DNA of 64,000 bases from Acanthornis magna (taxonomy: Eukaryota > Chordata > Aves > Passeriformes > Acanthizidae), in assembly GCA_036785705.1 (NCBI GenBank), contig JAWUZG010000177.1, positions 1,736,001 through 1,800,000 of the forward strand, given 5' to 3'. The position numbers were made by a program, and so were the translations under genes. The notes beneath the pieces are model-generated. The model was not told the origin of the DNA and did not search any database. It saw only the letters and a list, made by a program, of their open reading frames with translations. Shown here piece by piece: positions 10,801-22,800 of the stretch. Numbering within the stretch: the first letter of the stretch is position 1; each line of letters begins with the position of its first letter.

Positions 10801-13800
10801 TCTGAGCAGAGCAGGAATTGGGAACTGTCCTGGAGAGGATTCTGAACAGAGCAGGAATCGGGAATAGTCCTGCAAATTCTGAACAGAGCAGGAATTGGGA
10901 ATTGTCCTGCAGAGGATTCTGAACAGAGCAGGAATTGGGAACTGTCCTGCAGATTCTGAACAGAGCAGGAATTGGGAATTGTCCTGCAGAGGATTCTGAA
11001 CAGAGCAGGAATTGGGAATTGTCCTGCAGAGAATTCTGAACAGAGCAGGAATTGGGAACTGTCCTGGAGAGGATTCTGAACAGAGCAGGAATTGGGAACT
11101 GCCCTGCAGATTCTGAACAGAGCAGGAATTGGGAATTGTCCTGCAGAGGATTCTGAACAGAGCAGGAATTGGGAATTGTCCTGCAGAGAATTCTGAACAG
11201 AGCAGGAATTGGGAACTGTCCTGGAGAGGATTCTGAACAGAGCAGGAATTGGGAACTGCCCTGCAGATTCTGAACAGAGCAGGAATTGGGAATAGTCCTG
11301 CAGACACCTGGGCCCTGCCTGACACAGGAATTGGCTACGGAAAAGCTCTCTCGGGACTGCACGGAGTGAACTCTGCACCACGGAAGGAAAAGCAGCAGGA
11401 GATGCCCAGGCCCCACCAGCTGTGCCCTCTGCAGTACCTGTTGAGTGCCATGGTCACGGTGGCTCCCTGCTGCATCTCCTGCGACGCCGCCACCGCCGCC
11501 TCGGCTAGCGAGGCCACCGCCTGCGTGGCCTCCGAGGCCTGCGTCGTCTGGATGGTCATCTCCCCGCCCTGTAGCGTCGCCCAGTTCTGCTCCACCTGCC
11601 AGGGAAACACGGCGAGGCTGTGGGGTCAGGCGGCAGCCCAGCCGGGGGGGCTGCTTCCCAGAGAGAGGGAGACGGGTCACTGCGAGAGGGTTTGGAGCTC
11701 TGCACGTGCCGGCTCTGAGAGAGCAGGAACAGGGAGGGAGGATGGGATCCACCTGAGGAGGGGATCTACACGAGGATGGGATCCACCTGAGGATAGGTTC
11801 CACCTGAGGATGGGATCCCCCTGAGGATAGGTTCCACCTGAGGAGGGGATCCACCTGAGGAGGGGAGGGAGGATGGGATCCACCTGAGGATGGGATCTAC
11901 ACGAGGATGGGATCCACCTGAGGATGGGATCCACCTGAGGATGGGTTCCACCTGAGGATGGGATCCACCTGAGGATGGGATCCACCTGAGGACGGGATCC
12001 ACCTAAGGATGGGTTCCACCTGAGGACGGGATCCACCTGAGGATGTGGCTGGACACTGCAGGACTCTGTCAGCCATGAGGCTGATGTTCCACAAAGAGCC
12101 ATAAAAGCCCTCAAAACCCCAGAAATCCTTGTCCAGCCAGATCCTCAACAAAGCAGGGCAGTGTTGTTGTTGCTGTGCTCGGATCACTGCCTGCCAGCCT
12201 GGGAAGTTCATTAATTAGCTGTGTTTAATGGCAGAAAGTTCATTAATTAGCTGCGTTTAATGGCATAAATTAAAACACAGCAAGTTCCACCTCACCGTGA
12301 GGAAAACCTTCCTTCCACAGAGCCCTGGAACTGCTGCCCAGGGAGGCTGTGGGGTGTCCCTGTCTGGAGACATCCCCAGCCCACCCCATGTGACCCCCGT
12401 GCCACCTGCTCTGGGTGGCCCTGCCTTGGCCTGGATGGCTCCCAAAGGTCCCTTCCAACCCCAAATATTCTGGGATTCTGTGTTTCTGCAGGCAAGGAGC
12501 ACATCCCCCAGGGAAATGAGCTGTGTTTCCCTCACTGTGTCTATCTGCGCTCGTCCATTTTGGGATATTTTGGGATCAGTCTGTGTTCCCAGCCAGGGTT
12601 TATCTGGAGCTCAGATGGGATTGAGCCCATCTGAGAATGTCCCTGTGCTACAGAAATATGCTCCACAATTGGTGATGGTGGCTGGAAGTGTTCATGTATT
12701 CCAGGTATTTAAAATTCCCTAACTTCAGATCTTCCCACCAATAACTTTCACATTGTCTAAAGTTCACCCGGCTGCTCATTTTCCCCCATATTTTCATTTG
12801 GAACTTCACAGCTCATGAGATAATGAGTGTACGGCCACAAAATCCACCTGGACGAGAACTAAAAACAAACTTTGGACCAAAAAAAGTGGAGGATCTGCTG
12901 GCAAATCCTACAGGCTGCTTCACAAGACAAGGATCTCCCTCCATCCCCCATCCCTGCTCCCATCCCTAGAAACATTTCAGGCCTCTCGCCAACTTCTGAG
13001 ACACACACATAAAAATGCTGTAGAAGGTGATGAAAAGAACACCTCAATTTGTTGGGATGGAGAAGGTTAAAAAGTCCACAAAGGCAGAGCTGGCTCAAGG
13101 TAAAATTTTGCACGAGGAAATTTCGCTGCCTTTGGGCAAGAGAAAGGTGGAGAGGGAGGGAGAACCTGTGGTGCCCTCCCTGAAACTGTGCATTTCCAGC
13201 CTTATTTGTGCCTTTGAAAGATTTCCTTTGTCTCTCAAGCGATAAAACTGTTGTTGAAAGCCCTCAGAGCAGCTGCAGAGCACTTGAAGGTCACTCCAGG
13301 CTGTTTCTCTGCTGGCTGAGGTGGCAGCAGGCTCTGGTGGCCTGCAAAGCTGTTCTGTGCTGCCACCTCTCGCCTGCCACCCCAGCCAGGACAGGGACAG
13401 GAGGGGACCTGCAGCCTCATTTAAAGGTGGGGCTTGAAGCCAAGAGGGTAAAAAAAATCTTCAAAATTTTAAGGGAATGTTTCTTAAGCCCACAGAAAAA
13501 AAAATAATTATTTTTTATGTATTATCTGATTTTAAAGAAGTGGGAAAAGAAATATTTGTAAGTTTGAGTGGTTGGATTTAGGAAATGCCAAACATACAAA
13601 TGCCAAGCAAAAATACAAAATAAATAATCTATAGGAGATATATATATATATATATATAAATGTATGAAATTCAGACCGAAGGCTTCCACTATAATTGTGT
13701 TTGCAGAGTCCTGAGCTGAAATAACCACAGCTCAGCACTTTCTGTATAAAATTATGGTCTCGTGCTCTGTGTTACCCTTAGCTCTGCAGGCTGGCTGCTT

Positions 13801-16800
13801 CCTGGGACCACCGAGACATTCATGGAAGCTCAGCCAGGCCGTGCAGGTCCCCAGGAAGCTGAGGCAGCTCCTCACCTCTCCATCAGCCACTGCAGAGTAA
13901 TTGACTTGTGCGACGGTGACTGTGGTGGGCAGCTCGGAGGCGTCGGCCAGCGTGGCCACCGTGGCACCCGTGCCAACCTGGGGGGACAGCGAAATAATAC
14001 ATTTGTTACTGCAGGAAAACGTCCACGTCACTCAGGCAGAGGGGCTCTCGCATGCTCTCAGGTTAGAAAGCGAAGAAAAAAGAGTAAAGGATGAAAGATG
14101 TGAAGGTTTTACCGAGGGTGGTGCGACGCTGGAGCAGGGTGGGCAGGGAGGCTGAGGATGTGCCATCCCTGGAGGGGTCCAAGGCCAGGCTGGGCAGGGC
14201 TTGGAGCACGCTGAGGTGGTGGGAGTGTCCCTGCCCTCGGCATGAGGTGACCTTTAATGTCCACCCCAACCCCTCCACATGCCACGGTTCTGTGATTTGT
14301 TGTCACCGCAGAGCCCACGGGGAACACGGAGCTGTCTCGAGGGCTGGGGAGGACATCCCAAACTGGAGCCACGACAATCCACAGCAGCTTCCAGCCTGGG
14401 AGCACATCCCTCGCACTGTCCCTGAGTCCATGAAGTCCTCCTGCTCTCCCAGCCTCGGGAAGAGCAGAAAATCCCTTCTCCCACGAGGTGAGAGTCACTG
14501 AAAACACCCCCGGTTCGGAATTCCCTGCACACCCTCCCGGCTTCCCATTCCCGGGGTGTCCTCTCCAGGCACACATCAGCTCCCCCTCAAAGCCTCTTTG
14601 GAAATCCACTTTTCCCCGTTTAACAGCTGGGAAAGGACAAAGGCAGGAGATGGGCAGCTTTGTCTCTAAGGAGAATTAAATATAAACGCCAGGAAGTCAA
14701 TGAGATCTCAGGTGTCCAGCGCCTGAAAGGACCCCAGTGTCCACCCCTGAAAGGGAAAATGTATGGATGGGGGAGCAAAGAACCAGCCTGGCAAGTCTGC
14801 TGGGGGAACAGAAAGCTGTAAAACCTGATGAAAAAGCTTCATTTAGGAAAAAAAAAAGCCTAAATCCAAACCAAACTCACACCCCCTGTTTTTATCCTCA
14901 CTAAGAACGTGATGCTCAAGAGGGACGAAGTGCTGGGCCTGGTTAGGAACCACCACCAGTGGTGGTTTGGAGGCACAGGGGAAAGTGAAATTCAAATCCC
15001 ACTCGCACGAGGAGTTTGTGGGAAGTTTCAAGAGAAAACCTAATTTTTTCAACATCCTGAGCTGCCAGAATCTGCATTCCCACACAGGGAACACAGGGAA
15101 AACAGCAGCAGCACCGAGCCAAAAACAGAGCAAGAGGAATTCTTATTCCATGAGGATAAATACATCTTTGGTGTTTGTAATAAATATAATACACTTCAGG
15201 TGTATTATGACCACCAGGGGCACAGAAATACCTGATCTGTTGATTAAACTGCATTTCAAGCCAATGATGGAAGTGTCGAGGTTTGATCCTGGCTAAAGCC
15301 AGGCACCTACAACGTCTGCTCTCTTTACTCTCTCCTGCTGCAGCTGTGCAGAGGAGAGGGAAAAACTAACACAAACACACCGGAATCACGAGTTGAGATA
15401 AATTACTGATAGGATGCACAGGAGAGGGAAAAAACTAACACAAACACACCAGAATCACGAGTTGAGATAAATCACTGATAGGAGGACGCACAGACAGGGC
15501 AAGAAGCAGAGAGGAGAGAGCATAGAGAGCAGACGTGTGTTTTCCCTCACATATTTTTACCTCCTCCTCCTCTGGCTAAAAAGAAGTGCGTGCTCACATT
15601 GTTTTGATTTCTCCTTAAATATGTTTTCACAGAGGCATAACTAACATCTCTAATTGGCCCAGGTTTGGCCAGCAGCATGTCCATCATCTTCAGAGCCATC
15701 AGAGATTGGCTCTGCTGAACATGGTGGAAAAAATTCCAGAATCTTTACACAGGACACACAGGAGCCATCTTTGTACCCCACCCTACTCACTGGCAAAAAC
15801 TGAGCCGAGCAAAACCACCACAAGGAAGGCACAGAAATACCTGACCTGTTAATTAAACTCCATTTCAAGCCAATGAAGGAAGGCACAGAAATACCTGATC
15901 TGTTGATTAAACCACATCAAGCCACTGAAGGAAGGCACAGAAATATCTGATCTGTTGATTAAACTCCATTTCAAGCCAATGAAGGAAGGCAGTTCCACCA
16001 CCTCCCCTCCCACTGCCACCACAGGCATTGTGGGGTGACACCAGGGACTGGATTTGTTGCAGTGTAGACCTCATTACCCTCAGGTCAGATCCCTGAACTG
16101 TTTGGCCACATTGCAGAAATCCCTGTACTGGAGAACGAGGGATGGGAGTGGGGAACAGAGAGGATGAGGATGGATCTTTGTGCAGGAGCAGTGTGGGGTC
16201 AGACCTGACGAAGACAAAATTCTCGAAGGCCAAGTTCAGCCCCCAAAAGGAATTTCCTTAAAGCACCTCCCCGAGGCAGACTGTGTTAAAATTGGAAACG
16301 CAGAGGGTTGCTCTCACCTGGATGAGGGACACGGTGCCGTCGGGGTTGCTGAAGGTTTGTACCACGGTCTGCGAGGGCACCAGGTGGGCGATGCTGTGCG
16401 TGGTGGTGGTCTGCGGGGTCTGCTGGTCCTCGAAGGCGTACAGCAGGTCCTCGCGCCCGTGCTGCTTGTAGCAGTTCTTCACGATGGTCCGCAGGGCCTG
16501 GGTCCAGGACACCTTCCAGGGGAAGGGAAGAAGGGACAGTCAGCCCAGGGAAGTTTTCTGAAGCAGCACAGCGCTGGGATTTGGGTGTTTATTGTTACTG
16601 GGGTTTATCAGGTTGATGCCTTCAAGTATTTCTAGTTTTTTCTCTTCATGTATCTGTAACTTGCTGTAGTTCTGTGATTCTTACAAAGTGCTGAAATCCT
16701 CTGTTCCAGCACCTTTGGCCAAACAAAGCTCTCTGAACACAGATTCAAGGACATATTCATTGCCTTAGGGCCCGAAAATATGTGAACAGCAGTGAGCTGG

Positions 16801-19800
16801 GGGAGCAGGCCTGGGGTGGTGAACATCATCACCTGAGGTGTGATTGGAGAATTAAGGGCCAATGTGCAAATGGACAGAACTTGTAAAAGGTGAAGGGCTT
16901 GGGACCCTGTGTCCATTTTGGGTGTCATCCCCCACGGGGGGCTTTGCTTGGCCCAATGTACCTTCAAGGCTTTTGCAGGCCTTGAATAAATTGTCTGCTT
17001 TTTTACTCCTAATTTGTCTTGGCCTGTGTTTCAGGTAGCCTGTCTTTTAGGCCACAGGGTGGTTTGCAACAATTTGCGAATAAACAACCCCAATATTTAA
17101 TCTCCCTCTCCTCATCCCCTCCTTTCCCCATGGAAATGGCCCTGGAGAGGCACCTGACCCAGTGGAGATGTTCCTGCTCCCGGCAGGGCTTGGCTGAGAT
17201 GACCTTTAAAAGGCCCTTCCAACCCAAACCGTTCTGTGATTCCAAGCAGAAAACCACGGTGATTTCGGAAAGCACCCAAATGCTGCCACAGCTCCATTTC
17301 CTGCCTCCCCACAGAGCCAGCCCCAAACCAGCCTGCACAGCTCCTGCTGCTCCACCCCACGCTGGCTTCCACGGACTATCTCTGGGACAGCTGCTAGGAA
17401 CTTCCCCAAGGTCTTTTCACCCAGTTTCTCATTTTTCCTGGCTCTGCCGCACATCCACGACTCTTTCCTTCAAGGACAGAGCTCCCTGCTGCTCAGGAGG
17501 GGACAGCATCCCTTCCCTCCTTCAGGACTCTTTCTTCTGTCCCTCAGGGGAAAAACCCCTCCCCAGAAGCTGTGTGCTCCACCTGGGGGCACGCAGGGGA
17601 CACACCCACCCGCTGCTTCTGCTCCTCCGTGCGGACGTCACTGCGGACGTTGGCCCAGGGAATGTCCTCGGGCCACCAGATGGGCTTGCAGCTCTCCTTG
17701 CCCCAGCCTGGCTTCCCACGACCCGTGGAGTACTTCAGCATCTCGGGGATGAAGGCTCTCAGCTGCGCCTGGAACAAGCAGAGGGTTGGGAGGTTTTTAG
17801 GAGTTCACATCTCTGGTGGTTTCGAGGTGCATTTATGGAGTTATTGTGTTTAACTTCCATCCTGTCGGAGCCATCAGCTGAACACCCAAGGAAGATGGAG
17901 AATACTTTGCCATTTTCTCCCAGGACTCAGCTTGGCAGCGCCAGGAAGAGGAGAAACCAAATTTAATCAGCCCATCACAACCCTGAGGCACAAACACATT
18001 GTGTTGACACTTCATGGTCTAAACACTGCCATGAAGAGCCAACCTGAAATGGAGGGGACAGCGTCACTTCCTTCCTTCAGGACTCTTTCTTCTGTCCCTC
18101 AAGGGAAAAACCACTCCCCAGAACCTGTGTGCTCCATCTGGGGGCACGCAGGGGACACACCCACCCGCTGGTCTTAAAATTCAGACCAGCCCATCACAAC
18201 CCTGAGGCACAAACACATTGTATTGACACTTCATGGTTCAAACACTGCCACGAAGAGCCAACCTGAAACAGAAAAAATAAATGAATAAACCAGAATAACC
18301 CATAAAAAACCCCACAGTCGATGTCCCCACAGTGGCAGGAGCTCAGGCATGAGCTGATGGATCTTCCACAGAGGTGCTGCAAGGGGATGGAGCCTCAGTG
18401 ACAGCTCCAATGTGGAAACCACAATGTCACACTTCTCCAGCCCTGTGCTGTCGGAATAAACACAGAACTCACACAGGGCTTTATGACAAGGTTGGTTTTT
18501 GAACCAGGGAACACTTGGAGCATCAGCACAAGGCTGGTTCAGCTGCAGAGCAGGAAGAGGAGAGCTCACCTTTTGTCAGAGGAAATCACCTTAGGGCTTA
18601 AAAACTGTTTAGGAACAGCTCCCTGCACCCCTTCAGAGCTCTGAGAGTAAATGATTTCATAGAATCAGAGTTGTTTTGGGTGGAAAAGAGTCCAACCATT
18701 CCCCAGCACTGCCAAGGCCACCACTGCCCATGTCCCTAAGTGTCACACTCACAGATCTTTGAAATCCCTGCAGGGATGGGCACTCCACCAGGGCTGGACA
18801 GCCCTTCCCAGGAAGGAATTTCCCCAGTATCCAAACCAAACATTCCCTGGTGCAATTTGAGGCCATTCCCTCTCCTTCTGTCGCTGTTCCCTGGAGCACA
18901 GCCCGACCCCCCCGGCTGTCCCCTCCTGTCAGGAGCTGTACAGAGCCACAAGGTCCCCCTGATCCCCTTTGCTCCAGGCTGAGCCCTTTCCCAGCTCCTT
19001 CAGAAATCCTCCAGACCCTTCTCCACCTCCTTCAGAAATCCTCCAGACCCTTCTCCTTGTGCTCCAGCTTCCCCAGCTCCGTTCCCTTCTCCAGACACAG
19101 TCTGGATGTGGCATCCCTTGGCCCCAAGCTGCACATGAACTCATTTCAAGCTCCCTTTTCCACATTACATACGGAATTTGCACTAAAGCACCTTTTTCCC
19201 AGCCTGTCCGTGATCCACCTTCCCCTGCAGGCCCCACATTCCCCTGGACACGCTCCAGGCTCCCCGGGTGAAGGTCCATTTATCCCAACAAACCCATTTA
19301 TCCCAACAAACCCATTTATCCCAACAAACCCAATAAGAGCAGGTTCTTTCTGAGCTGCCCGGAGCAAAAAGAGTTAAAAGCTCCTTCGCTGAGGTGGCAC
19401 CAGCAAGGTGCTCCTTGTTTCCAGCTGGATTAATTACTGCTCCACGGGAGCTCAGGGCTCAGGCTACTCAAGGTACTTGTTAAGGAGGGTTTTGTTTAAT
19501 CCACGCGGGACGCAATCAGCAGCACTGGCAGGAGAGAGGACTTGGCTAATTAGTGCCCTAACGAGGCCGGGGCTCTGACACAGGTTATGTCCCCGAGACA
19601 AAGCCCCCACATCCCTCAGGGCTCAGGTGGGAACATCCACCTGCAGGAGCCACGGTTCTGCTGACAGGAACCACCAAAAATCAAATATCTGCTGGCAAAA
19701 TCCTGTGGCACGTTCCAGTCTGTGCCACTGGCAGCCTGGAAAGGGCTCAGATAACCCCAGGATGGAGGATTTGGGAGAAACTGTGACAATTGTTTCTTTG

Positions 19801-22800
19801 CCACCCTCTCGCACAGGTTTTAAATTTTAACATCAGGTTCAAGGGTTAACAGCACTGGGCTAATAATCCCAATCCCAATCCCAATCCCAAACGCAGTGGC
19901 CCAAAGCATAGCCAGCTGTGTTCCAGCTGCTCTCCAGTGCTGGAAACAACAAAAGTGGTTTCTAGAACAGAGCAAAATCTGGGGCTGGGAATTTTCTCCC
20001 CATCCCCACAGCTCAGCCTCAGCATCTCTGGAAAAGCCAAGCCGAGTCCATGCAGGACCTCGGCTGCACCTGAAGCGGAAGAGGGAATGACAGCGACTGC
20101 ACAAGAGCTGGGAGCGAACTCATCCCTGAATCCATCCTTGCTGCACTTCCCAGGGCTGGGAAACCACAAAACCATCCCGGCCATGGCTCAGCTGCACGGG
20201 AGCTGATTCCAACAAGGATTCTCTCAGTTACTCTGGGAGAGCAGAAATGCAGCAGTCAGGAGGTGAACGGGCACCACGATGATTTTTGAGAGGCCCAGAA
20301 TAACTTTCATTGGCTCCTACAAGTAGATTATAAACCATGGGGGCAATGTGAAGTTTAAAAAGAGTCAGATTAAAGGACAAATCACCAGTTCAGAACGCAG
20401 TGACCTCAGTGAGAGATGACTGAAGCCCTGAACTCAGCTTGATTAAGCTCCGATTACCAAATTTTACTCCTCAATCACATCAATGAGCAACTGAGAACAA
20501 GTTTGGGGGCAAACTCAGCTGTCACCAAAGCCCAGAAAGCACCAGGACTGCCCTCTGTGAGGTCCCACTGCAGCAGGGTTTTCCTGCCCAGCCCAGGCAG
20601 GTGACACTCTCCATTCCCGAGGTCAGAGAAACATCTTTGCTCAGGCAAGTAAAGGCTTCATTTCCCCAAGAGCAATGGGGAAGCAGAGCAATTAAAAGGA
20701 GAGTTATTGTCACCTCCTCGCTGATGACACCTCCACACCTGCCTGCTGGCACCTGCTGCAAGCACAGGCCTCATTTTTCCGGTCCCTGCCATCCCAATTA
20801 TATTTGTATTTATTTTATTTCGGTTTTCCACAGGGTTTTGTGCAACTTGGTTGCAAAGAAGCTCATTTCTTTGCTAGCAAACACCAATAATTACACTGGC
20901 AGCTCCGGGAATCAAGATTCCCACAATAAATGATGGCACCCCTGTGCACAGCTCAGGAGAAACCTTTCCAAAAAGCTCTTTTGAACCACCTCACTGTGCT
21001 GGAACAATGAGAGCCATTCCTAAAATGATCCTTGTTTCACCACAGAGCAGCAGGAGAGGCTTTGAAATAAGAGGTTCTACATCAGCACTTTGGGCTGGCT
21101 GAGTAAAGGCCCCGCAGGACAAGGAGGATAAAAACATTTCCACGGGAAAGTGTTCCTGACACACAACAAAAGCTGCCAGGGAGCAGCTCCTGCAGGTGCC
21201 ACCTTTCACAGCAGTCTAAAAATCCAACAATTAAGTTTTGCCTTATTTGTCCAGGATTAGGAAAATGATCTGTACCAGCCAAGGTAAAGTAAACTTAATA
21301 AAATTTTATTATTTGTGTGAGTTTGTCTGATTCCCCTAAGAATGGAGATGGTGTTTTGAGCAGGGTGTGAGCTCTGCAGAGCACAGGGAGATCTGCACAT
21401 CTCTGCCCTGCTCCAACACCTCTTTGTGTGCTGCCCTCTCCATCCTGCTACTCCCTCGGAAAAAATTGCCTTTGATCATCCAGAATTTGTCACGGTGCAT
21501 CACAGTGGGTGTACCCAGAGCCTCCTGCAGGACACACCAGGGGAATTCAGGGCCTCATCCCTGGGGAAGGAGATTTCCCCACAGATGGAGTTTCCCTGGG
21601 GAGTCCTCTCTGCTTTCTCCAGGCAGTGAGGTCAGCGAGGGGCTGGACTGGAGAGAAGGGGAGTTTCCCTTGTCAGGAAAAATGAATCCACAAACACCAG
21701 AGGTTTATGTCCAAAAACGAGACAGAGGAATCCTGTAACTTTATTCATGAATAGTCCTCTCCCTTTATTCATGAATAAAGTTACAGGACTCCTCTGTCTC
21801 CTTTTTGGACACAAACCTCTGGTGTTTGTGGATTCATTTTTCCTGACACCTGCACGCCCAGGGCAGATGATTCCCTGTGCCCCCCTGAAATATCTCACTC
21901 AGGGTCTGATCTGGAGTCAAACCTTTGGCAAACCCAAAACTCTGCTCCAACCCGCAGCAAGAAACAGAGGAGGGAATGAAGTACAGCACACAAGAGAGGT
22001 GTCCACGAGTGACTTTCCCACCCTCAGTGCCTAAAGATCACGGCAAGGTGAGGAACAAACATTTTCCCTGCTCCCACTTGATGGGAGGTGACAAAAGCAG
22101 CTCAAGGGGAATGCCCCAGCAGCCTGAGCTCTCCTCACCTGCATTTCCACTGCCTCACAGAGGAAATGAGCACCACTAACAATGTTCCATACTCAAGCTG
22201 AGCCTCTCCAGCCCCGGGGGAGAGGAGATGAGCCCCATCCCCTGGAGACACAGCCGCACAGAACAGCAGGATGAGGCTGGGAGATGCCAAACAGCCCTGT
22301 CTTTCCCTCACCTGGGTCATCTTGTCCACGGACACGGGGATGCCATCGATGGTGAGGGGTGGGAGCTCCGAGTTGACCTCCTGAGGGGCTGGGGCGTGCT
22401 CGGCCAGCGCCGACTCCAGGTCCTCCAGGATCGTGCTCTTGTACTTGCGTACCTGCGGGGAGTTGTTAGGCTCAGTAAACACGGTGAGGAGCAGGAGAGG
22501 AGGGGCTGCAGGGCCAGGAGCCTTCCCCAGGGGCTGCAAACAGGGGCACAGCAGGACAGGAGGGGCTGCAGGGCCAGGAGCCTTCCCCAGGGGCTGCAAA
22601 CAGGGGCACGGCAGGACAGGAGGGGCTGCAGGGCCAGGAGCCCTCCCCAGGAGGAGCAAACAGGGGCACAGCAGGACAGGAGGGGCTGCAGGGCCAGGAG
22701 CCTTCCCCAGGAGGAGCAAACAGGGGCACAGCAGGAGAGGAGGGGGCGCAGGGCCAGGAGCCTTCCCCAGGAGGAGCAAACAGGGGCACAGCTGGCAGGA

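Noticed and set aside
9835..11325. A 496-codon minus-strand open frame (and 423- and 397-codon relatives)
   Set aside because: Pure translation of the 40-bp array in different frames; several overlapping frames are equally open and none has a family, start context or splice structure.
1..12045. Regular arrays considered as CRISPR-like
   Set aside because: Whole units are repeated without unique spacers, and the genome is a vertebrate.
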